64,000 nucleotides of DNA. Origin: Umezawaea tangerina (lineage in GTDB: Bacteria > Actinomycetota > Actinomycetes > Mycobacteriales > Pseudonocardiaceae). Of the stretch, positions 33,771-42,100 are shown in pieces (positions within the stretch are counted from its first letter, which is position 1; the number at the start of each line of letters is the position of its first letter). A program made the position numbers and the translations under genes. The stretch lies in NCBI RefSeq assembly GCF_003002815.1, contig NZ_PVTF01000006.1, positions 496,001 through 560,000 of the forward strand, in the 5' to 3' direction. The notes under the pieces were generated by a model. The model was not told the DNA's origin. It did not search any database and saw nothing but the letters and a program-made list of their open reading frames with translations.

Positions 33771-34869
33771 GCTTGCCCACCGCCTCGACCAGCGCGTCGC
33801 GAACGCGCTCCTGCTGGACGCGGGTGATGCCGGGGAACATCGGCAGCGACAGGATCTCGGCCGCCGCCTTCTCGGTCACCGGGTAGCCCTCGGGGCGGCC
33901 GTGGCGCTCGAACGCGCCGGTGGTGTGCACGGGCGTCGGGTAGTGGATGCCCGCGCCGATGCCCGCCGCCTGGAGGTCGGCCAGCACGCCGTCGCGGTCC
34001 GGCACGCGCACGACGTAGAGGTGCCACACGTGCTCGTTGCCCTCCGCGACACCGGGCAGCCGGACGCCGTCGACGTCCTTGAGCAGCTCGGCGTAGGTCG
34101 CGGCGGCGAGCTGCCGTTCGGTGTTCCAGCCGGCGAGCCGGGCGAGCTTCGCCCGCAGCACCACGGCCTGCAGCGTGTCGAGCCGGGAGTTGAAGCCCAG
34201 CGTCGGGTGCTCGTACTTGCGGTCGCTGCCGTGGTTGGCCAGCAGCCGCACCCGGCGGGCGACCTCCTCGTCGTCGGTCAGCACACCGCCCGCGTCGCCG
34301 AACGCGCCGAGGTTCTTGCCGGGGTAGAAGCTGGTGCCCGCGGCGTCGCCCCACGCGCCCATGCCCCTGCCGTGCTGGGTCGCGCCCTGGCACTGCGCGC
34401 CGTCCTCGACCACGACCAGCCCGTGCTCCCGCGCGATGGCCATGATCGGCTCCATCGGGGCGAGCTGGCCGAACAGGTGCACCGGCATGACGGCCCGCAC
34501 GTCGGCGGCGACCTCGGCCAGCGCCGCCGGGTCGAGCAGCAGGTGCTCGTCGTCCACGTCGACCGGGACGGGCACGCCACCGGCGCGCACGACGGCCTCG
34601 GCCGTGGCGACGAAGGTGTTGGCGGGCAACGCGATCCGGTCGCCCTGCTCGACGCCCGCCGCGCGCAGCGCGAGCTCCAGCGCGTCGGTGCCGTTGGCGA
34701 CGCCGACGCAGTGCGCGCGGCCCGAGTACGCGGCGAACTCCGACTCGAAGGCCGCGCAGTCCGGACCACCGACGAACGCGGTGGTCGCCAGCACCCTGGC
34801 GAAGCCCTCCGCGACCTCGTCGGCGATCTGGTCGCGCTGGATCCCGAGATCGACCAGTGGGACCGTCAC
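33760..34869 (-). CDS. DegT/DnrJ/EryC1 sugar aminotransferase (WbpE-like)
   Basis: The 369-residue PLP enzyme is of the sugar aminotransferase class. GTDALELALRAAGV near residue 60, VEDGAQCQGA near 157 and the Schiff-base lysine in SFYPGKNLGAFGDAG (Lys185) are visible. The N-terminus VPLVDLGIQ resembles WbpE/WlbC, which forms the 3-amino group of UDP-GlcNAc3NA. The start GTG 34869 overlaps the previous stop as GTGA, and it is directly followed by the matching N-acetyltransferase. Exact sugar is inferred. Confidence 0.9.
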   Translation of the reverse strand: MTVPLVDLGIQRDQIADEVAEGFARVLATTAFVGGPDCAAFESEFAAYSGRAHCVGVANGTDALELALRAAGVEQGDRIALPANTFVATAEAVVRAGGVPVPVDVDDEHLLLDPAALAEVAADVRAVMPVHLFGQLAPMEPIMAIAREHGLVVVEDGAQCQGATQHGRGMGAWGDAAGTSFYPGKNLGAFGDAGGVLTDDEEVARRVRLLANHGSDRKYEHPTLGFNSRLDTLQAVVLRAKLARLAGWNTERQLAAATYAELLKDVDGVRLPGVAEGNEHVWHLYVVRVPDRDGVLADLQAAGIGAGIHYPTPVHTTGAFERHGRPEGYPVTEKAAAEILSLPMFPGITRVQQERVRDALVEAVGKRVG

Positions 34870-36101
34870 GAGGCCACCCCCTGTCCCCTGTTCGGCGCGA
34901 GGCGGCGGACCACCGCGCGCAGCTTGTCCTTGACCGGCGCCGGCAGTCGCCGGGCCGTGAGCATCGCGACCGTGCGGGCGCCTTCGCGCGCCGTGGTCGT
35001 GCGGTTGCCGGGGGCGGCGGCCACCCGGCGGTAGAGCTCTTCCAACCCGCGCGCCGCGGGGTCCAGCCCGTAGTACCGCACGACGACGCCGCGGCCGAAC
35101 TCCCCGAGCTCCTTGCGCAGCGGCCCGTCCTCGATCATCGGCTCGATCTGCGCGGCCAGGTCGGCGGGCGTCTCGGTGCCCTTGCCCAGCCCGTAGTAGC
35201 CGTGCTGCCGGAAGTAGCCCGCGGTGCTCTCGTCGAACGGCAGCGAGAAGCCCCGCTCCCCCAGCACGATGATGGGCTTCGCGAACGCCAGCGTGCGCAG
35301 CGCGGAGCCGCCCATGCCCAGCATCACGTCGGCCGCCTCGTAGGCCGGCCTGGGGTCGAGCAGCCCGCCGGTGAGCACCACGACGTCCGTGCCGTGCCGC
35401 CGGTTCACCTCGCCGGCGCGGGCCGCGACGCGTTCGGCCGCGGTGCCCTCGCCGACGATCACGAGCCGCACGGCGTGCTTCTCGGCCAGCAGGTCGACGG
35501 CCTCGATGCTGCGCAGCAGGCTCTCCAGCTTCAGCCACTCGACCAGCCGGGAGACCGTGACGATGGTGAGCTTGTCGTCGGTGAGCCGGAACTTCTCCTT
35601 GAACGGGGCGGGATCCACCGCGCCGGGGGAGTTGAAGGCGACGTCGACCGGCGGTTCGAGGAGGTCGACCGTGCCGGTGCGGGACCGGCGCGCGTCCTCG
35701 GCGAGCTGCCGGGTGCCGAACGTGGTGGGCAGCTGGCGCGGCACGAAGCTCGGCACCACCATGCCCATCATGGTGCACAGCAACGGGACCCGGTGCACGA
35801 GGTGCTCGCCGAAGTAGGCGTCGAAGCACTGCGGCCAGTCCCACACGTGGATCAGGTCGGGCTTCTCCGCGCGGACCGCGGCGCGCAACGCGCGCATGAC
35901 CGCCGGGGACGGGTGGTTGGCCGCGTCGGGGGCGTCGACCAGCCGGAGCCCCTTGCTCCTGGCCAGCTCCGAGGCCGGGCCGGGCGCGGCGAACAGCACC
36001 ACCTCGTGGCCGTAGGTGTCCCGGATGGTCGCGGCCAGCTCGATGGCGTTGGTCTGGGTGCCACCGAGCTCCAGCCGGTGCGCGAAGACGAGGATCCTCA
36101 C
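34866..36101 (-). CDS. glycosyltransferase family 4
   Basis: The 411-residue GT-B enzyme starts with VRILVFAHRLELGGTQTNAI, whose GGT loop is typical of the acceptor domain. LTIVTVSRLVEWLKLESLLR near 205 opens the donor domain. The usual E-x7-E region is replaced by MGGSALRTLAFAKPIIVLGE, so donor binding may differ. GTG 36101 overlaps the NeuD-type gene stop as GTGA. Sugar and linkage unknown. Confidence 0.87.
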   Translation of the reverse strand: MRILVFAHRLELGGTQTNAIELAATIRDTYGHEVVLFAAPGPASELARSKGLRLVDAPDAANHPSPAVMRALRAAVRAEKPDLIHVWDWPQCFDAYFGEHLVHRVPLLCTMMGMVVPSFVPRQLPTTFGTRQLAEDARRSRTGTVDLLEPPVDVAFNSPGAVDPAPFKEKFRLTDDKLTIVTVSRLVEWLKLESLLRSIEAVDLLAEKHAVRLVIVGEGTAAERVAARAGEVNRRHGTDVVVLTGGLLDPRPAYEAADVMLGMGGSALRTLAFAKPIIVLGERGFSLPFDESTAGYFRQHGYYGLGKGTETPADLAAQIEPMIEDGPLRKELGEFGRGVVVRYYGLDPAARGLEELYRRVAAAPGNRTTTAREGARTVAMLTARRLPAPVKDKLRAVVRRLAPNRGQGVAS

Positions 36102-36775
36102 CGCGACACCGCCTTCGGCCGCCGGGCGAGCTGCCGCGCGGGCGAGCCCACCCAGGTCTGCCCGGCGGGCAGGTCCTCCAGCAGCACCGAACCCATGCCC
36201 AGCAGCGAGAGCTCGCCGACGGTGACGTTCTCGCGCACCAGCGAGCCCGCCCCGAGGTAGGCGCACCAGCCGACCCGCACGCCGCCCGCGAGGGCGACCC
36301 GACCGGCCATGGTCACGCCCTCGTCCACCTCGTCGTCGTGGGTGAGCAGCACCTGCGGCATGGCCACGACCAGGCGGCCGATCCGCTGCGGCGCCGTGAC
36401 CACGGCGCCCGCCAGCAGGATCGTGCCCGCGCCGATCTCGGTGCCCTGCGCCACGCTGGCGGCGGGGTGCACGAGCGTGGCCAGGCGTTCGTCGGGCAGC
36501 CCGAGCCGCCGGGCGATCCGGGGTCTGCTGTCCAGCGCGCGGGAGCCGGCCGTGCAGATCAGCACGGCCGTGTCCGGGTACTCGTGGACCAGCTCCGACC
36601 CGCCCAGCACGGGGGTGCCGTCGACCAGCGTCCCGTGCCGGGCGGGGTCGTCGTCGAGGAAGCCGAGCACGGTGTACGGGTCCGCACCGACCTCCGCGAC
36701 CGCCGCGAGCGCCGCCAAGCACTCGCGGGCAAGACCACCCGCACCCACCAGCAGCAGCGGACGGGCAGCGCTCAT
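36098..36775 (-). CDS. NeuD/PglD-type sugar acyltransferase
   Basis: The 225-residue protein has an N-terminal Rossmann-like domain (PLLLVGAGGLARECLAAL) and a C-terminal left-handed beta-helix (GTEIGAGTILLAGAVVTAPQ, then GELSLLGMGSVLLED). This is the layout of NeuD and PglD. It lies directly behind a DegT aminotransferase with a 4-nt overlap, as PglE and PglD do. The pair would make and acylate an amino group on a nucleotide sugar. One caution: the catalytic His of PglD-like proteins is expected near TLVHPAASV. Confidence 0.87.
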   Translation of the reverse strand: MSAARPLLLVGAGGLARECLAALAAVAEVGADPYTVLGFLDDDPARHGTLVDGTPVLGGSELVHEYPDTAVLICTAGSRALDSRPRIARRLGLPDERLATLVHPAASVAQGTEIGAGTILLAGAVVTAPQRIGRLVVAMPQVLLTHDDEVDEGVTMAGRVALAGGVRVGWCAYLGAGSLVRENVTVGELSLLGMGSVLLEDLPAGQTWVGSPARQLARRPKAVSR

Positions 36776-37923
36776 CGCACGCCACCCGTCGCCACCGGCA
36801 GGCCCAGGGAGGCCTTGAGCGCGTCGACCACGGTGTCCTGCTCCCCCGCGGTCATGTCGTGGAACAGCGGCAGGATCAGCGTCCGCCGGGTCAGGTCCTC
36901 GGTCACCGGCAGGTCCCCGCGCGGGTGCCCGCGGTAGGCCGGTTCCAGGTGCGAGGCCATGATCCCGCGGCGCGCGGACACGCCGCGCGAGGCCAGCTCG
37001 GCCAGCACGTCGTTGCGCTCCAGCGGGCTGTCGTCGGGCAGCCGCACCCAGAACGACTGGTAGTTCGTCGTGCCGTGCTCCGGGTCGCGCACCATCCGCA
37101 GACCGGGCACGTCGGCCAGCAGCTCGTGGTAGCGCGCGGCGAGCTCGCGCCTGCGCGCCACGATGCCGTCCAGCCTGCCGAGCTGCACGAGCCCGACCGC
37201 GGCCTGGATGTCGGTGAGCCGGTAGTTGAACGCCGTCTCCAGGTACTCCTCAACGACCGCGGCGCCGCCGGAGTGCCGGTCCGCCGCGCTGACGCTCATG
37301 CCGTGCTCGCGCAGCCGCCTGCCGCGCACGGCCCACTCCTCGCGGTCCATCGTGACCATGCCGCCCTCACCGGTGGTGAGCAGCTTGCGCGGGTGGAACG
37401 ACCACGCGGCCAGCAGCGCGCCGGTGCCGACCGGGAAGCCCTGGTACGTCGAGCCCGCGGCGCACGCGGCGTCCTCGACCACGTCGACCGACAGCGGGTC
37501 GCACAGCGCGCGCAGCGACTCGACGTCCGCGGGCACACCGGCCTGGTGCACGACCATGACCGCCTTGGTGCGCGGGGTGAGCACGGCCTTGACGGTGTCG
37601 GCGGTGAGGTTGCCGGTGTCCGGGTCGACGTCGGCGAAGACGGGGGTGGCGCCGGTGTAGCGGACGGCGTTCGCGGTGGCGATGAACGACAGCGACGGCA
37701 CGACCACCTCGTCACCGGCGCCGATGCCGAGCAGGTGGACGGCGAGGTGCAGTCCGGTCGTGCACGAGGAGACCGCGACGCCGTGCGCGGCGCCGACCCT
37801 CGTGGCGAAGGCCTCCTCGAAGGCCGCGACGCGGGGGCCCTGGGCCACCCAGCCGGACCTGACGGCCTCGGCGGCGGCCTGGGCCTCCTCCTCGCCGAGA
37901 ACGGGGCGCATCACGGGGATCAT
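36772..37923 (-). CDS. DegT/DnrJ/EryC1 sugar aminotransferase (PglE-like)
   Basis: The 383-residue PLP enzyme shows CTTGLHLAVHLLGIGAGDEV near residue 54, VEDAACAAGS near 153 and the lysine in SFHPRKLLTTGEGG (Lys180). It differs clearly from the other DegT protein of the operon, so two distinct amino sugars, or two amination steps, are likely. The start ATG 37923 overlaps the glycosyltransferase stop. The expected 4,6-dehydratase that would supply its keto-sugar is not in the window. Confidence 0.9.
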   Translation of the reverse strand: MIPVMRPVLGEEEAQAAAEAVRSGWVAQGPRVAAFEEAFATRVGAAHGVAVSSCTTGLHLAVHLLGIGAGDEVVVPSLSFIATANAVRYTGATPVFADVDPDTGNLTADTVKAVLTPRTKAVMVVHQAGVPADVESLRALCDPLSVDVVEDAACAAGSTYQGFPVGTGALLAAWSFHPRKLLTTGEGGMVTMDREEWAVRGRRLREHGMSVSAADRHSGGAAVVEEYLETAFNYRLTDIQAAVGLVQLGRLDGIVARRRELAARYHELLADVPGLRMVRDPEHGTTNYQSFWVRLPDDSPLERNDVLAELASRGVSARRGIMASHLEPAYRGHPRGDLPVTEDLTRRTLILPLFHDMTAGEQDTVVDALKASLGLPVATGGVR

Positions 37924-39152
37924 CGGGACTCCCCCTCGACGCCGCTCCGTGCCGTGCCTGCCATTGACCCTCCATTGTGGACTGCGAGACCGATGGCCTC
38001 GGCGAACGCGTCACCCCGGCGACGCCACGAGTGCAGCTGGGCGAACCCCTGCCTGCGGGCGACCTCGTCGGCGGTGCGCGGCGACCGGGCGGCCGCGAGG
38101 ACCGCTTCGGCGAACTCGCCGTGCGAGCCCGCCGTGATGACTATCGGCGCGCCGGGGGCGTTCGTTTCGGCGTCCTCGCACAACCACCGGGTCGCGGGCA
38201 GGTCCGTGCTGACGGCGGGACGACCGGCCGCCAGGTACTCCAACGTCTTGAGCGGGAAGGACGCCCGGTTGAACTCGGTGTCGTGGTAGGGCGTGATGCC
38301 GACGTCGATGCCCTTGAAGTAGCCGGGCAGCTGCGGGAAGGGCACCTCGTCCACGTGCCGCACGTGCGGTCTCGCGACGAGGCCCGCCCACCGCTGCGGC
38401 TCCCACGACGGGTCGCGCGGACCGACCATCAGCAGCGAGACCCCGTTGTCCACCAGGGTCTCCAGGATGCCGATGTCGATCCGCGCGGTGATCCGGCCGA
38501 TGAGGCCCGCGACCGGGTGCGGCAGGTCCGCCGCCACGGCGGGCACGTCGGCCGACTCCACGGTCCGGTAGGCGTCGGCGTGCACGCCGTTGGGCAGGAA
38601 CTCCGGTGCCGCGCCGAGACCCGCCCAGCGCGACACCAGTGCGGGCGTCACGGCCACCACGGTGCTCGCGTCGGCGAGCGCCCGGCGTTCCTCACCGCGC
38701 AGCCAGTCGCGGTCCAGCCCCATCAGCTGACCGCCCGCGACCCAGTCGTCCGTCCCGTACAGGACGGTGCGGATCCCCTTGCCCCACTTGCCGAGCACGT
38801 CGTCGAACGAGAACGACACGACGGCGTGCGGGCGGCGGCCGGTCCGGCTCAGGGCCCAGCGGATCTGAGCGCGGACCAGCGGCCAGGTGGTGGCGCGGAT
38901 GCCGGGGCGGGAGAGCCCCGGCAGCGCGACCGGTGTAAGCCTGGTGATGCCCGGTGCCGGTGCGGCGAGCCGGGGGCGGAACCCCCTGCCGACACCGGGT
39001 CGGTACCTCTCCGGTGTCAGCGGGGAGATCGGGGGGTCCACCCACAGCACGTCGGCGTACCTCGTCAGCTGTTCGGCCTGCTGCCGGTCGGCGCCGCGGA
39101 CTCCGTCCCACGGCTTGCCCGACATCATGACGACCAGCGGGAACGGGCTCAC
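37920..39152 (-). CDS. glycosyltransferase family 4-like
   Basis: The 410-residue protein has GT-B features: AGLIGRITARIDIGILETLV near residue 195 at the start of the donor domain and YFKGIDVGITPYHDTEFNRA, then FPLKTLEYLAAGRPAVSTDL, near 270-300. The last resembles TuaH/teichuronic-acid type transferases. The start GTG 39152 has GAGGTGACAG before it. It heads the eight-gene coupled run that ends with the flippase. Donor unknown. Confidence 0.87.
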   Translation of the reverse strand: MSPFPLVVMMSGKPWDGVRGADRQQAEQLTRYADVLWVDPPISPLTPERYRPGVGRGFRPRLAAPAPGITRLTPVALPGLSRPGIRATTWPLVRAQIRWALSRTGRRPHAVVSFSFDDVLGKWGKGIRTVLYGTDDWVAGGQLMGLDRDWLRGEERRALADASTVVAVTPALVSRWAGLGAAPEFLPNGVHADAYRTVESADVPAVAADLPHPVAGLIGRITARIDIGILETLVDNGVSLLMVGPRDPSWEPQRWAGLVARPHVRHVDEVPFPQLPGYFKGIDVGITPYHDTEFNRASFPLKTLEYLAAGRPAVSTDLPATRWLCEDAETNAPGAPIVITAGSHGEFAEAVLAAARSPRTADEVARRQGFAQLHSWRRRGDAFAEAIGLAVHNGGSMAGTARSGVEGESR

Positions 39153-39160
39153 CTGTCACC

Positions 39161-42100
39161 TCACCTCGTGGTTGTGAACAACTGCGCCACCCTGGACCTG
39201 AGCACTCCCACCACGGACGACACCGCCTGCGCGGGCGTGCCGTGGAAGAAGCCCGCCGGGCTCGCGGCGGCGGCGCCCGCCGAACCCGCGAACCCCTGCG
39301 GCGCCGGGGTGTTCGGCGTGTAGACGACGTCGACCCAGTAGTTCGTGTCGTTGCCGCCGTCGGGGAAGGCCGCCGACGACCCGTACTTGTAGAGGCCGTT
39401 CGGGGCTCCGCTCAGCGCCTTCGGGGCGTGCAGCGGCGTCCGGTCGACGCCGTTGAACTCGAACGTGCCCCTGGTGACCGAGTAGTGCCCGTTGGGCGCG
39501 AAGTAGCTCGCGACGTACTGCGTGTTCGCGGTCACCGCGATCGGCGTGGCGAACGTCGCCGTCTGCCAGCCCCCCGCGGTCTCACCGGTGAAGGTGACCG
39601 TGCCCAGCGAGGTCCCGGTGGCCGTCCACAGCGTCCCGGTGTGGGTGCCGGTGTTGCCCGCTCCCTTGTAGAACCGGATGCCGTTGACGACGCCGTCGCT
39701 CTCGGCGGTGAACCGGACGCCCAGCGACAGCGGGCCGTTGTCGTCGGCCGCGGCGATGGTCGGCGTGGCCGAGTCCGGGAAGATCGTGCACGGGCACCCG
39801 CTGGTCGGGGCCTGCGCCGTGGTGTAGGTCCACGTCACCGACCCGGCCATCGTGTTGCCCGGCCCGTCCTTCGCCCCGGACACGGTGGCCCGGTACGTCG
39901 TCGCGAACGCCAGCGGGGAGGAGGGCGTGAACGTCCACGTCCTGGTCGCCGCGTTGTACGCGCTGGTGCCGGCCACGTTCGCGCCGCCCGCGGTGGGCGC
40001 CAGGGTGAAGACCGGCGACGTGGGCTGGACGTCCTCGTCGAAGGTCACCGTGACCGCGCCGGTCGGCGGGACGCTCGTCACGCCGTCGGCCGGGCTGTAG
40101 CCGGTCACCGTCGGCGCCGTCGTGTCGGACGGCGCGTTGTTGGTGAACACCGCGTCCACGTAGTAGTTGCCGGACCGGTAGGAGTCGACCGGGAACCCGC
40201 CGCCCGCGCCGTAGCGGAACAGCCCGTTCTTGTCGCTCCCGCTGACCGGGGAGTGCAGCGGCGCGTTGTCGACCGCGGTCGTGAAGTAGTCGACGTCACC
40301 GGCGTAGCGGCCGACCGGGGCGTAGTAGGACACCACGTACTGGGTGTTCGCGGTGACCGCGACCGGGTTGGCGAACGCCAGCTTCTGCCAGCCGGTGGCC
40401 GACTCGCCGGTGAACGTGCCCGTCGCCAGGCGCGTGCCGCTCGTCGTCCAGAGGCTGCCGGTGTGCGTCCCGGTGTTGCCGGTGCCCTTGTAGAACCGGA
40501 CGCCGGTGATCCAGCCGTTGGTGTCCGGGGTGATCCGGGCGCCGAGCTCGACCGCGTTGGTGTCGTTCACCGACGCGGTGACCGGGGTCGTGCTGTCCGA
40601 GAACAGCGTGCACGGGCAGGCCCCGATGCCGGAGGTGGTGAAGAACCAGCTCGTGGCGTTGCCCATCATGTTGCCGCTGGTGTCCGCCGCCTTGACCGTG
40701 GCCGTGTACGTGGTGGCCGCGCTCAGCGCCGCCGACGGCTGGAACCTCGCCGTGCGGGTGGCCGCGTCGTAGGTGGTCGTGCCGGTCAGCGGCGACGCGG
40801 CGTTGATGTCGCCGTTGAGCGTGAACACGACGCTCGACGGGTTGACCGCCTCGTTGAAGGTGGCCGTGATCGCCGACGACGTCGGCACGCTGCGCGAGTC
40901 GTTGCCCGGCCAGGTGCCGGTCACCGTGGGCGCGATCGTGTCGGGGTCGGGCTGGAACACCGCGTCGACCCAGTAGTTCGCGCCGCCGCCGTTGGTCGGG
41001 AACACACCGCCGGTGCCGTAGCGGTACACGCCGGACGGGCCGTCGGTACCGGTGGCCAGCGCCCGCAGCGGGGCGTTGACCACGGCGGAGTTCAGGCCGC
41101 CCGAGGTCGCCGAGTAGTACCCGTTGGTGGTGTAGGAGACCACGTACGTCGTGCCGGCGTTGATGTGCACCGGCGAGTTGAACGCGGCTTCCTGCCAGCC
41201 GGCGGTGGACTCGCCGGTGAAGGTGATCGTGGCCAGCAGCGTGCCGGAGTTGGACCACAGGCGACCGGTGTGGGAGCCGACGTTCTGCGCCCCCTTGTAG
41301 AACCGGACGCCCTTGACCGAACCGCTCACGTCCGCCTGGAAGCGCATGCCGAGCTCGACCGCGCCTGCGTCGTTGACGGTGACCGTGGCAGGCACCGCGC
41401 CGTCGTCCCACACGCTGCACGGGCACACGCCGGGGGTGGCGGGCTTCTGCGTGGTGAAGGTCCAGGACGTCGTGCCGGACATCGTGTTGCCCGCGGTGTC
41501 CTTGGCACCGGACACCGACACCGTGTACTTGGTGTTGCCCGCCAGGGGGCTGCTGGGCGTGAACACGGCGGTCTTGGTGGCGGCGTCGTAGGCGACGGTG
41601 CCCGCCACCGCGACGTTGGCCGGGTTCTTGACCGAGAAGGCGATCGTGGCCTGCTGCACCGGCTCGTCGAACCTCACCGACGGCTTCGCGGTCGTGGACA
41701 CGCTGGAGCTGCCGTTGATCGGCGAGTCCACCGTCGCGCTGGGCGCGATCGTGTCCGGCGGCGCGGTCGTGTCGAACACCGCGTCGACCCAGTAGTTGCC
41801 GCCCTGGTAGCTGTTCGTCGGGAAGCCGGGGGTGCCGTAGCCGAACACGCCGTTGAGCGCGGTCTCGGCGGTGGCGGGGGCGTGCAGCGGCGGGGCGTCG
41901 AAACCCTTGTTGCGGAAGAAGTCCGCGTCCGCCGAGTACCTGCCGACCGGAGCGTTGTAGGACACCACGTACTGCGTGTTCGCGGTGACCTGGACGGCCG
42001 GGTTGAAGATCGCGTTCTGCCAGCCGGAGGCGGACTCGTTGGCGAAGGTCGCGGTGGCCAGCTGCTGGCCCGCCGCGGTCCACAGGCCGCCGACGTGCGT

